A stretch of 25,226 nucleotides of DNA from RGIG1828 sp045592485 (GCA_045592485.1 JAZNUS010000216.1:1-25226); one strand, 5' to 3'. Shown: positions 7,902 to 16,207, counted from the stretch's first letter. Translations and numbers: made by a program. Notes: generated by a model from the sequence alone, not told the origin.

Positions 7902-9265
7902 AATGTTACACCATCCTTAAATATTGAAATTTCTTCATATCCGTTAATTTCGTTTTTGGTATTTACCCCGCCTGCAACTTCAAGCACAAAATCAACAAGC
8001 TCATCGGTAAGGTCGTCTCCATTTAAAATCCTTCCTGCATCAAAGTCAATCCAGTTGGATTTTTTAACCGAAAGCGGAGTGTTTGTGCTTATTTTAACCG
8101 TGGGAACCGCAGAACCCACAGGGGTGCCTCTTCCGGTGGTAAAAAGAATAATGTGAGCACCTGCTGCCATAAGATTTGTCACAGCAACAATATCATTTCC
8201 GGGGCCGTTTAAAAGTGTCAGACCATTTTGTGTAACCGTATCTCCGTAATCTATGACATCGACAACCTTAGAGGTTCCGCCCTTCTGAACACAACCGAGA
8301 GATTTTTCCTCCAAGGTGGTGATGCCGCCCTCCTTGTTGCCCGGAGAGGGATTTTCATATATCACCTGATTGTGGCGTCTGAAATAGTCCTTGAAATTAT
8401 TAATTAAAAGTACACTTTTGTGGAAGGTTTCTTTATCTGCGCAACGCTTCATCAAAAGAGTTTCTGCACCGAACATTTCGGGGACTTCTGTTAAAACACA
8501 ACTTCCGCCCATTGCAATCAGACGGTCCGAAAACCTTCCCACAAGAGGATTGGCAGTGATTCCGCTGAACCCGTCGCTTCCGCCGCATTTTAAGCCCACA
8601 ACAAGCTTTGATGCCGAAATCTTTTGTTTTTTAAAGGTTTTTGCATAGTCTTTCAGCTCATTGACAAGTGCTATGCCCTCGCTGATTTCGTCCTCCACAT
8701 CCTGAGCATTCAGAAAACGGACTCTCTCTTCGTCCCAGGAGCCGAGAAACTTTTTCATTTCATCAATATTGTTGTTTTCACAGCCCAGACCCAGAACAAG
8801 AACCCCACCAGCATTGGGATGATTGATCATTCCCTTTAAAATGCATTGAGTGGTTTTGTGGTCTCCGCCAAGCTGTGAACAACCAAAGGGATGAGGAAAA
8901 TATTTTGCACCCGTTTTTTCGGCTATTATGCGTGCACTGTTGTTCACACAACCAACAGTATTCACAATCCACACATCATTACGGATGCCCACCTTGCCGT
9001 CGGGACGGACATAGCCCATAAAAAACTTTTCTTCGCATTTTTCCTGGGTGTAATATTCCGGTTCAAAGGAATATTCAATGTTATCGCCGAGATTTGTTTT
9101 CAGATTGTGGGAATGAACATGCTCACCCACACCAATGTCACAGGTGGCATGACCTATCGGAGCGCCATATTTTATAACATTTTCGCCCATTTTTATGGGA
9201 CGGATAGCATATTTGTGACCGTTTTCAAGATTTACTTCAACATTGTCAAGCTTATTTATCAACAT
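7898..9265 (-). CDS. uxaA: Altronate dehydratase
   Basis: A 455-residue UxaA-family protein that dehydrates D-altronate to 2-keto-3-deoxygluconate. A short N-terminal SAF-type domain (about 1-65, with HVHSHN at 49-54) precedes the dehydratase part: IRNDVWIVNTVGCVNNSA (C106), HPFGCSQLGGD, GLGCENN and KCGGSDGFSGITANP. It is somewhat shorter than the roughly 490 residues I recall for Escherichia coli UxaA, mostly in the N-terminal region, but the catalytic part is complete. The start lies inside the end of uxaB (14-bp overlap), with GAGGT eight bases upstream; its stop overlaps the uxaC start. Confidence 0.95.
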   Translation of the reverse strand: MLINKLDNVEVNLENGHKYAIRPIKMGENVIKYGAPIGHATCDIGVGEHVHSHNLKTNLGDNIEYSFEPEYYTQEKCEEKFFMGYVRPDGKVGIRNDVWIVNTVGCVNNSARIIAEKTGAKYFPHPFGCSQLGGDHKTTQCILKGMINHPNAGGVLVLGLGCENNNIDEMKKFLGSWDEERVRFLNAQDVEDEISEGIALVNELKDYAKTFKKQKISASKLVVGLKCGGSDGFSGITANPLVGRFSDRLIAMGGSCVLTEVPEMFGAETLLMKRCADKETFHKSVLLINNFKDYFRRHNQVIYENPSPGNKEGGITTLEEKSLGCVQKGGTSKVVDVIDYGDTVTQNGLTLLNGPGNDIVAVTNLMAAGAHIILFTTGRGTPVGSAVPTVKISTNTPLSVKKSNWIDFDAGRILNGDDLTDELVDFVLEVAGGVNTKNEINGYEEISIFKDGVTL

Positions 9266-10511
9266 ATTTTTTTACCTCATCGCAAAGCATTGAAAGGTCT
9301 TTGTCCCAGAGCTTTTTATTAGCAAGAATTTCTTCAACTGTTGCAGTTTTCATAAATTCGCAAACATCTTTGGCATCATCTGTCATATCCGTTCTGTAAA
9401 AATCAATGAGCTTGGCAAATGAAAACATAAGCTTTTCGGGATATTTGCCAAAGCGTTTTATGTATTCTTCAATTGAAGGAAGAACTCTCACCTTGAATTT
9501 TGAAACCGAATTTAAGGCAATTGAGGAAAGATAGTGCTTTATGTAAGGGTTTGAAAATCTTTCAATTACACTGTCGGCATATTCCTTAAGCTCTGCCTCG
9601 GGAAGGTCGAGAGTGGGCATAATTTCATCATATACACAGGATTTTAAGAATCCGCACATTTTTTCGTCATCGATGCATTCTTTTACCGTGGTAAGACCTG
9701 AAAGCAAGGCATACGGAACCATTGAGGTGTGGGCTCCGTTTAAGATTCGCACCTTTCTTGTGCGGTATTTTTCAAGCTCGTTGGTAAGAATTACATTGAG
9801 TCCGCATTTATCGAATGGTATTTCACGGAAAAGCTCCATATAGCCTTCAATAACCCACAGGTGAAAATACTCCGATGCATTAAACATTTTGTCATCACCT
9901 GAAATATCTTCGCCCTTGGGGTAGCCGGTGTTTATTCTGTCAACCAGAGTGTTGCAGAAAATGTTTTCATTTTCAATCCACCGGGCAAATCCGTCACCCA
10001 TATTCCAGAGCTTAACATATTTTAAAACACATTCCTTAAGCTTTTCACCGTTTTTGTCAATGAGCTCGCAGGGAAGAAAAACAAAGCCCTTCAGACCATT
10101 ATCGAAACGACGCTTCAACAAAAGCGTGAGCTTTGCCGGGAAAGAAGAAGGCGGAGTGTCGTCTGCACTGTCGGTTTCAACAAAAGCAATTCCCGATTCT
10201 GTGGTGTTTGATATTACAAAGCGGTAATCGGGATTATCGGCAAGCGCAAGATAGGCATCAAAATCTTCATAAGGCTTTACACAATCGGAAATCACATTGA
10301 TTTTCTTTTCCATAACCCCTTCCGCTCCACGGCAGATGTGGGTGTATTCAAAATTCTGAGCCGCCAAGATGTCACACATTCCCTTTTCAATTGGCTGCAC
10401 AACAGTAACCGTACCTTTAAAGTCAGTTTTTTCATTGACTATCTGAAGCATCCAGTCGGCAAAACCACGAAGAAAACCGCCTTCGCCAAACTGTATTATT
10501 CTCTTTTTCAT
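9252..10511 (-). CDS. uxaB: Tagaturonate reductase (altronate oxidoreductase)
   Basis: A 419-residue member of the mannitol dehydrogenase superfamily, reducing D-tagaturonate to D-altronate with NADH. It shows the N-terminal QFGEGGFLRGF nucleotide-binding loop, SNTTESGI (101-108), LPCELI (146-151) and the catalytic stretch KVRILNGAHTSMVP with K253, N258 and H261. It is shorter than the enterobacterial protein (about 480) but complete by motifs. UxuB, the fructuronate paralogue, belongs to the same superfamily; pairing with UxaA rather than a mannonate dehydratase favours UxaB. It is the promoter-proximal gene of the operon, with AGGGG before the ATG. Confidence 0.93.
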   Translation of the reverse strand: MKKRIIQFGEGGFLRGFADWMLQIVNEKTDFKGTVTVVQPIEKGMCDILAAQNFEYTHICRGAEGVMEKKINVISDCVKPYEDFDAYLALADNPDYRFVISNTTESGIAFVETDSADDTPPSSFPAKLTLLLKRRFDNGLKGFVFLPCELIDKNGEKLKECVLKYVKLWNMGDGFARWIENENIFCNTLVDRINTGYPKGEDISGDDKMFNASEYFHLWVIEGYMELFREIPFDKCGLNVILTNELEKYRTRKVRILNGAHTSMVPYALLSGLTTVKECIDDEKMCGFLKSCVYDEIMPTLDLPEAELKEYADSVIERFSNPYIKHYLSSIALNSVSKFKVRVLPSIEEYIKRFGKYPEKLMFSFAKLIDFYRTDMTDDAKDVCEFMKTATVEEILANKKLWDKDLSMLCDEVKKYVDK

Positions 10512-10546
10512 AGCATTTGCCCCTTTTAAACAGTATTTATAACATC

Positions 10547-10575
10547 AGTATAAATCAAAATTACAATAAAATCCT
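10547..10575 (-). promoter_or_regulatory. Candidate uxaB operon promoter, weak -35
   Basis: On the minus strand TATACT (plus 10547-10552) is a good -10. The position 17 bases upstream holds only AGGATT (plus 10570-10575), a poor -35 that lies inside an 18-bp palindrome. A promoter that needs an activator is the simple reading. The 11-mer covering the -10 (GATTTATACTG on the minus strand) recurs upstream of the transaldolase gene. Confidence 0.5.
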
Positions 10576-10624
10576 TAAGGATTTTGATGTTTTTACACTA
10601 TTTTCTTGATTATTTTGATGTTTT
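10568..10624. promoter_or_regulatory. Operator region between uxaB and araC: palindrome plus direct repeats
   Basis: A perfect 18-bp palindrome, AAAATCCTTAAGGATTTT (10568-10585), is followed by two identical 13-bp direct repeats, ATTTTGATGTTTT, at 10581-10593 and 10612-10624. They are 31 bp apart, close to three helical turns. AraC-family regulators usually bind direct repeats. The first repeat adjoins the weak uxaB -35 and the second lies in the spacer of the araC promoter, which would let one protein activate the operon and repress itself. An inverted ATTTTGAT half-site is at 10554-10561. Confidence 0.55.
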
Positions 10625-10634
10625 GTGATATGAT
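10606..10634 (+). promoter_or_regulatory. Candidate araC promoter
   Basis: TTGATT (10606-10611) and TATGAT (10629-10634) are separated by 17 bases, about 30 bases upstream of the regulator's start. AGGAG at 10655-10659 is its ribosome site. Confidence 0.6.
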
Positions 10635-10664
10635 AAAACAAAAACCCAAAAAACAGGAGAAAAA

Positions 10665-11480
10665 ATGTTCAGTTCAATTAACACAAGTCTTGAAAATTTT
10701 CACTGGGAAGTAAGCGAAAGCAAGCTTTATAACACGGACAGCAACCGAAACACCCAGCATTATCACAGTCTTTTTGAGATATATTTTCTGACCGAGGGCA
10801 GCTGCACCTATTTCATTGACAACAAAACATATATCATTGAAAAAGGAGACCTTGTGCTTATTCCCGGAGGAACCATTCACAAAACTCAGTATCCCGGTGA
10901 TGTCCCCTATTCACGAATGCTTATAAACTGTTCAAACTACTATATTCCGTCAAGCATATACAATGATATTCCCAAGCTTCTGTATGTGTATCACAACGAT
11001 GATATTCAGGAAAAAATCCGGAGCATATTCAGAGATATTGACGCAGACTACAAAAACGCTGACAAGTATAGCGTTGATTCACTTCAGAGTCTTGTCCGTT
11101 CTTTGTTTATACTCATCGCCAGACACCCAAACCAAAAATCAGATGCATTGATTAAAAATGAGTATATAGAAAAAGCCACAAGCTACATTCAGAAGAATTT
11201 CAAAAACAAAATAATGCTCGAAGATATTGCAGCCGTTTGCGCAATAACTCCGGAGCATATGTCGAGAATGTTTAAAAAAGAAACCGGATTCGGTTTTTCC
11301 GAATATCTCACCCTTGTGCGTCTTCAGCACTCGGAATATCTCATTAAAAACAAAAAAATGTCTGTGACGGAAATCGCACATAGCTCCGGATTTGAAGACA
11401 GCAATTATTTTTCGGTGATTTTCAAAATGAAATACGGAATTTCACCCCGTGACATGAAAAAGCAAGCAAGTATGACATAA
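10665..11480 (+). CDS. AraC-family transcriptional regulator of the uronate operon
   Basis: A 271-residue regulator with an N-terminal cupin-type ligand-binding domain (HYHSLFEIYFL at 32-42, GDLVLIPGGTIH at 61-72) and a C-terminal double helix-turn-helix (about 180-268; LEDIAAVCAITPEHMSRMFKKETG, then VTEIAHSSGFEDSNYFSVIFK). Divergent placement next to uxaB makes it the probable sensor of galacturonate or a downstream intermediate. The intergenic region carries direct repeats suited to an AraC dimer. No obvious intrinsic terminator follows the stop. Confidence 0.93.
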   Translation: MFSSINTSLENFHWEVSESKLYNTDSNRNTQHYHSLFEIYFLTEGSCTYFIDNKTYIIEKGDLVLIPGGTIHKTQYPGDVPYSRMLINCSNYYIPSSIYNDIPKLLYVYHNDDIQEKIRSIFRDIDADYKNADKYSVDSLQSLVRSLFILIARHPNQKSDALIKNEYIEKATSYIQKNFKNKIMLEDIAAVCAITPEHMSRMFKKETGFGFSEYLTLVRLQHSEYLIKNKKMSVTEIAHSSGFEDSNYFSVIFKMKYGISPRDMKKQASMT

Positions 11481-11493
11481 ATTCGCAAAACAT

Positions 11494-11521
11494 TTGACAA
11501 TCAAATGCATTTGGGATAATA
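11494..11521 (+). promoter_or_regulatory. Possible promoter facing the structured element
   Basis: TTGACA (11494-11499) is followed after 15-16 bases by GATAAT/ATAATA (11515-11521). The spacer is slightly short. If active it would transcribe the inverted-repeat element that follows. Confidence 0.35.
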
Positions 11522-11567
11522 GGAAATCTAATATTTTTTGAAAAATTTATAAAAATGCATATTAAAG

Positions 11568-11709
11568 TGGAACGATAGGGTTATTTAAATGCAGTATTTT
11601 CAAGGATTTTAACTTGTATAATTTGCAAGTTAATGGTTTTATCCTTAAAAAGAAGCTTCTATCGTTCCATACATAAGTTAAGGGCATACCATTTTAGGCG
11701 GTACACCCT
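11568..11709. other. Structured inverted-repeat element of unknown type
   Basis: No gene is evident between 11481 and 11724. The interval holds nested inverted repeats: TGGAACGATAG (11568-11578) with CTATCGTTCCA (11659-11669), AAGGAT (11602-11607) with ATCCTT (11641-11646), and TTAACTTG (11609-11616) with CAAGTTAA (11626-11633). Next to it is a second hairpin, AGGGCATACC (11680-11689 region) with GGTACACCCT (11700-11709), which pairs without gaps only on the minus strand through two G-U pairs. It lies just downstream of the LRR gene. It could be a 3' RNA structure, a small RNA, or the palindromic end of a dead transposon. Confidence 0.5.
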
Positions 11710-11724
11710 CATAATATTACTATT

Positions 11725-14700
11725 TTATTGTTCTTCAGGATAACTAATATTGAATATTGCAGATTCATTGTATGGAGAAATATTATTAGCATTTTTCCAT
11801 ACAAATATTTTTACGACATCTGCCTTTTCATTGCTTAATAATTCTTTGCTTATCGTTTGTGAAGAATTTTTAGTTAATGTAATCGGTGCTGATTGTACAT
11901 CAACAAGCTTACCTTGCTTGTAAAATGCAACATATACATTTGCATCTTTTAATTCATCAAAGTCATTCGCAATAGTAGCAGTTATTTCAAGCGTTTCTTT
12001 ATCGGCAGTGTATTCAGCAAAAGCAATATATACACCTTTAGCTTCCGGCTTTGTAAGAATAACCGAAACGGTGTTGTTAGCATATAGGTTTTCTTCACTG
12101 TCGGTAGTTACTGAAACAACAGCACTATCATCAGCAACATTTGTAAACTGTACAGATGATGAACCTCCTGCACTTATAGAACTAAGTGTTTTTGATTCTA
12201 TAACTGTACCGTCTGCTTTTGATAATGTGCAAATAACGTTCTCTGCATCTAAACAACCAATGTTTGAAATAGTTGCAGTAATTGTTTTATTGCTTACTGT
12301 TGTATCAACTTTTATATCAGCAAATCCCATTTCAAAAGTAGCTGCATTGTTTGATAAATCATCATCTGTTTTTTCTGTAGGTGTTACTGTCACCTTGTAG
12401 GTTTTGTTTGTCAAATCATTCGGCAATATGTATGGTATTTCTATTGCTTGTGTTTCGCCTGACAAAAGTTCTGTTTCGACATTTTGAGATATAACAGTTT
12501 CGTTGTCTGCGGTCATTTTGATATTGAATTTGCTGATTTTTGAAGAACTATTATTTTTAACATTGACATAAACCGTTGATTCTGCACCGGCAACATATTC
12601 GTTATATACGCAGTTGGCAGAACTAACCTGAACATCACTTTTTTCTGTTATATTGGCAATCATTAAGTTACATTCGCCATAAATGTCTTCGGCTGTTTCG
12701 TCAATATTCGCCTGACCAAATGCTAATCTTAATGCACCATCTGTTGTAAGATAACCGCTTGTTTCTCTTATCTTTTTATTGTCCTCGGTTAATCTTACCG
12801 GCTCGCCCCAGGTCTTATCATCACTGTCGTAATACATAGCATATAAATCGGAACTGTATTCGTTGGCTTGTTCATATACTATAACTTTATCAGAGCCGTT
12901 TGTAAGTATTTTTGCATTATTAAGATATATCGGAAGTATAGGGATTTCAACAAGTTCAACACCATTTATGTTTCTTTCCCATAGCTGATTGTTGTGAATC
13001 CAATAATATCCGTCAGATGTTTTTGTTAAACCATAATCTATAACTTCATCATCTGTAATTTGTGTTAACTGTTCTTCGTATATTTCAAATAATTCAACAT
13101 CATCAGAGGTTTCTATATTATTGTCGGTATCTTCGGTGTATGTAATAGCTGCTTTGCCGTCAATATAAGAAACATTTAAGTTTGCAACACTTCCTAAATC
13201 TGTGGCAATAACTGTGGTATCGCCCCAAGTTCCATTAAATACTTTGGTATAAATTGAGTTTGTTCCCGAAAATGCAAAGTAATCATTATCGCTGTTTGTT
13301 ATCCACGATGTTGTAATTTCATCACCGCAAGCAGCAATATCAGGCGCAAATTCGTATGTGTCTTCTGTGTTACTTAAGTTTGTTGGTGTTGTCCATGATG
13401 TACCATCAAAAGCTGAATAATAAATATCAATGTTTTTAGCCATTTCGGGAAGTGTTGTATCATCTGCTAATACATCATTTGCTTTTTGCCATGCCAAAAC
13501 AGCACCATTATCTGTTACTGCAAGCTTTGGTGAAAAATCTGCTGTTCCGTTATTATAGATGTCGGCAGGTGTTGTCCATGATGCACCATTATTAACTGAA
13601 TATTTCAAAACAGTACAGTTAATATCACTTCTTGAATTATCGTTGTCTATCCATACAAGCAGTTCGTTTCCATTTGAAAGTTTAACAAGCTGCGGTTCTG
13701 CATACGGATATATATTTGTTTTAAATGTAGATGTATCAATATTATCAAGGCTGAATAATGCAATATTATTATTGGCAACAAATTCAGATTCCTCATCCGC
13801 ATAATCTCTCGGCATTACCTCCATATCATCATATGTTTCGGCTATGCTCATTAGAGAAGCACCGAAATTGGGATAAAGTGAAACAGAATCAATATCCAAA
13901 TTTTTCTTTACATTAATGTACGAAAGAGCAGAAATTTTTAAATACAAAGAACCTGTAAGTGAAGCAGAAAAAATATCTTCTAACTTTTTGTTTGTAGCAA
14001 CCTCTAAGTTAGTTTTTAGTTTTAGTTTTGCACCTATTTCTGCACCTAAATATTTTGAACTGCCTGCACCAATTCCTACATAGGGGGATGCTTCAATTTC
14101 AATACCACCAAAAATAGCATACGCATTTGTTTCAATGTCTTTTATTCCGAATTTGCCGGTTGCGTCAATGCCCAATCCAACTTTTATGTATATAATCGGT
14201 GCAGCAGGAATAGGTTGCTTGTAGTTGGCATCCATATTCAAAACGTATACTATGGAGCCTTCAAGCAATCTTCCTTCTTTGTCTAATTCAAGATATCCGG
14301 CAGGAGTGGCATTGAATTCGAACCCAAAACTCATCTTATCTGCTTTTAAAACTTTTTTCAAATGCTGATATCTGTTCCATGTTTGTTTATTGGTACTTTT
14401 TCCGCAATAATTTACAAATTCCTTAATTTCGTGGTATGTTTTGTTTTCTCTGTCCTTTCCGGCGAGAGCAGTTTTATCTAATTTCCCCAACAAAACTTCA
14501 AATTTTTCATCATTTGAATTATATGTAACTTTATATAATGGCGTATCAATCTCCGTATCTATCGGCAAATCAAATAAATAAAATGATTTGCCCAAAATCG
14601 TAATTGAGGGGCCGTGTAGTCTGCCACCTGAAGTACCAATGTGTTTAAAACTGTTTTGCGTAATACCTAATGCATTTGTTTGTGAATATATTTCTTTATC

Positions 14701-15669
14701 TAATTCTACAATATCATTTTCAGTAAACGAACCGTTTATTTTATCAATATAGTCAGATAATAATTTATATGGTATATTATTTTCGATTGCATGTGTGTAA
14801 GCTATAGACAACGGATAACAATACAATACCAAATTAACGCAATATTTAAATGATTTTTTGCCTATTAGGACAATTGAACGCGGAACTTTTATGATTTTTG
14901 CACTGGAACGATAAAACATATAATTTGGAATATTTGTTGCACCTTCATCTATCGTTACTGTTTCCAAGTTAGTACAATTACGGAATGGTGGATATGCTGA
15001 AGAATAATCCTCTGTTCTGCAAAAGCTTTTGGGGATGTTTATCGATTGTAACTTAGTACAGTCTGCAAATGCTCCATCACCAATATTCTCAACTGTACTT
15101 GCCATCTTCACATTCACTACACCTGAGCCATGAAACATCCAATCGGGAATGTTTGTTGCACCTTCATCTATCGTTACTGTTTCTAAGTTAGTACAATTAC
15201 GGAATGGTGGATATATTGAAGAATAATCCTCTGTTCTGCAAAAGCTTTTGGGGATGTTTATTGATTGTAATTTGGTACAATCAGCGAATGCTCCTTGTCC
15301 AATATCAATAACAGGAATACCATTGATTTTTTCGGGCAAGTGTATATTTGCAACACTATCATCACAATCCGTGATAGTTCCGGTATTTTCGTCAAACCAA
15401 ATACCCCACTGCGGATAATATGTTCCTGTTGACATTAAACTAATTTCATTAGTATCAATAATCGCTGTGTTTGTTCCTAATTGATACTCTGATTGTAGGA
15501 TGTCGATAGATTCTTCCAATATGCTTTCATAAAAATGTTCATCAATATTTTGCAAAATGGTATCTATTTCATTTGATTTGATTTCAGCGTGGGCGTTGAA
15601 CGGGAACGCTACATTTACTGTCGTCATCAGCAGCGATAGTGTTAGCACCAAACTTATAATTTTTTTCAT
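11725..15669 (-). CDS. Large secreted BspA-like LRR protein with propeller and CARDB-like domains
   Basis: A 1314-residue predicted exported protein. A signal peptide (1-28, KK then a hydrophobic core, ending AHA) is followed by BspA-type leucine-rich repeats at about 85-300. Two of these (126-175 and 199-248) are almost identical. A middle region (about 310-650) is unrecognised. From about 655 to 1005 there are repeated WTTP.., SPKLAV and DGTSWTTP segments that resemble Asp-box/sialidase-like beta-propeller blades. Three CARDB-like immunoglobulin modules follow (about 1011-1108, 1108-1200, 1203-1310). I see no sortase motif, dockerin or membrane anchor, so it may be released or held non-covalently. 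A surface adhesin or glycan-binding role is likely but not proven. The start follows GGAGGGG. Base composition is clearly more AT-rich than the uronate genes, suggesting separate ancestry. Confidence 0.8.
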   Translation of the reverse strand: MKKIISLVLTLSLLMTTVNVAFPFNAHAEIKSNEIDTILQNIDEHFYESILEESIDILQSEYQLGTNTAIIDTNEISLMSTGTYYPQWGIWFDENTGTITDCDDSVANIHLPEKINGIPVIDIGQGAFADCTKLQSINIPKSFCRTEDYSSIYPPFRNCTNLETVTIDEGATNIPDWMFHGSGVVNVKMASTVENIGDGAFADCTKLQSINIPKSFCRTEDYSSAYPPFRNCTNLETVTIDEGATNIPNYMFYRSSAKIIKVPRSIVLIGKKSFKYCVNLVLYCYPLSIAYTHAIENNIPYKLLSDYIDKINGSFTENDIVELDKEIYSQTNALGITQNSFKHIGTSGGRLHGPSITILGKSFYLFDLPIDTEIDTPLYKVTYNSNDEKFEVLLGKLDKTALAGKDRENKTYHEIKEFVNYCGKSTNKQTWNRYQHLKKVLKADKMSFGFEFNATPAGYLELDKEGRLLEGSIVYVLNMDANYKQPIPAAPIIYIKVGLGIDATGKFGIKDIETNAYAIFGGIEIEASPYVGIGAGSSKYLGAEIGAKLKLKTNLEVATNKKLEDIFSASLTGSLYLKISALSYINVKKNLDIDSVSLYPNFGASLMSIAETYDDMEVMPRDYADEESEFVANNNIALFSLDNIDTSTFKTNIYPYAEPQLVKLSNGNELLVWIDNDNSRSDINCTVLKYSVNNGASWTTPADIYNNGTADFSPKLAVTDNGAVLAWQKANDVLADDTTLPEMAKNIDIYYSAFDGTSWTTPTNLSNTEDTYEFAPDIAACGDEITTSWITNSDNDYFAFSGTNSIYTKVFNGTWGDTTVIATDLGSVANLNVSYIDGKAAITYTEDTDNNIETSDDVELFEIYEEQLTQITDDEVIDYGLTKTSDGYYWIHNNQLWERNINGVELVEIPILPIYLNNAKILTNGSDKVIVYEQANEYSSDLYAMYYDSDDKTWGEPVRLTEDNKKIRETSGYLTTDGALRLAFGQANIDETAEDIYGECNLMIANITEKSDVQVSSANCVYNEYVAGAESTVYVNVKNNSSSKISKFNIKMTADNETVISQNVETELLSGETQAIEIPYILPNDLTNKTYKVTVTPTEKTDDDLSNNAATFEMGFADIKVDTTVSNKTITATISNIGCLDAENVICTLSKADGTVIESKTLSSISAGGSSSVQFTNVADDSAVVSVTTDSEENLYANNTVSVILTKPEAKGVYIAFAEYTADKETLEITATIANDFDELKDANVYVAFYKQGKLVDVQSAPITLTKNSSQTISKELLSNEKADVVKIFVWKNANNISPYNESAIFNISYPEEQ
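14926..15294 (-). repeat. Near-identical 150-bp direct repeat inside the LRR gene
   Basis: Segments 14926-15075 and 15145-15294 encode the same 50-residue unit, from GAFADC to ATNIP, differing at one residue (S-I-Y versus S-A-Y) with only a few DNA differences. The period is 219 bp (73 codons). The near identity points to recent duplication or gene conversion and would allow unit number to change by recombination. Confidence 0.9.
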
Positions 15670-15691
15670 AAATGAATCCCCTCCATATATT

Positions 15692-15721
15692 AAAAAAGTG
15701 CGTCAATCAGAGCTGACGCAC
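15692..15721 (-). terminator. Attenuator-like terminator in the LRR gene leader
   Basis: On the minus strand GTGCGTCA (plus 15714-15721) pairs perfectly with TGACGCAC (plus 15698-15705) across an eight-base loop, followed by six T (plus 15692-15697). It ends only about 15 bases before the gene's GGAGGGG ribosome site. A terminator between promoter and ribosome site implies regulated read-through; it could also serve to end transcripts from the upstream small-gene cassette. Confidence 0.75.
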
Positions 15722-15766
15722 AAAAAATACATCACTCCGTTTGTCTGCAAAAACAATAGTACATAC

Positions 15767-15833
15767 TCTAACTCAAGTATATTTTGGAGCATATATTTTT
15801 ATCAAGATAATAAAAACCCACACTTGAGTTAGA
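15767..15833 (-). promoter_or_regulatory. Basal stem in the LRR gene 5' leader
   Basis: A perfect 12-bp inverted repeat, TCTAACTCAAGT (15767-15778) and ACTTGAGTTAGA (15822-15833), encloses 43 bases within the roughly 195-base leader. Together with the downstream terminator it gives a stem-then-terminator order like that of the tandem RNA leaders at 17374-17752, without obvious sequence similarity in the stem. Confidence 0.55.
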
Positions 15834-15871
15834 CACAAATACGCTATTTTAACTATTATTTTCACTATTAC

Positions 15872-15900
15872 AGTATAACACAAAAGTCAAACATTGTAAA
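15872..15900 (-). promoter_or_regulatory. Candidate promoter of the LRR gene
   Basis: On the minus strand TTTACA (plus 15895-15900), a 17-base spacer, then TATACT (plus 15872-15877). It predicts a start near 15865 and a 5' leader of about 195 bases. Confidence 0.6.
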
Positions 15901-15991
15901 TAAATTTAAGTTAATTGTGCAGTTTATATTGAAAAATTACAATTCACTTTCTTCATCGCGAGTACGATGTTTATATTCTTTGTATTTGTGT

Positions 15992-16207
15992 TTATGGGGT
16001 TGATACATATCCTCTTGAATTAAGGTAAATGTCAATATCATTATTGATATAATGATGACCTGCTGTGTGAAGGACATCATAAAACTCTCGAATATAATCA
16101 AACACCCCGTATCTTTCAAAAAGTAAAGATACTTCCCGTCCGCTTAAATTCCGATGAAGTTTATAGTTTTCTAAACAAAACACAGTAAAAGCCATTTCTC
16201 TGGTCAT
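15992..16207 (-). CDS. DUF3791-family small protein
   Basis: A 71-residue protein whose FCLENY, LFERYGVFDYI, FYDVLHTAG and NDIDIYL segments match what I know of DUF3791. Members of this family are usually found beside DUF3990 proteins, as here. No biochemical function is known to me. It is the last gene of a four-gene cassette, 11 bp after its neighbour, with AGGAG nine bases before the ATG. An antitoxin or accessory role is plausible from context only. Confidence 0.8.
   Translation of the reverse strand: MTREMAFTVFCLENYKLHRNLSGREVSLLFERYGVFDYIREFYDVLHTAGHHYINNDIDIYLNSRGYVSTP

Noticed and set aside
7898..9265. Truncated uxaA pseudogene, because it is shorter than the enterobacterial protein
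   Set aside because: The catalytic blocks and an SAF-like N-terminus are present, the frame is intact and the start has a good ribosome site.
11566..11711. Integron attC site or IS200/IS605 end
   Set aside because: The core motifs of attC are not clearly present and no integrase or TnpA/TnpB remnant is nearby. Kept only as an unclassified structured element.
15937..16119. 60-codon frame overlapping the DUF3791 gene in another frame
   Set aside because: No ribosome site, and the overlapping frame carries the recognisable DUF3791 motifs with AGGAG upstream.
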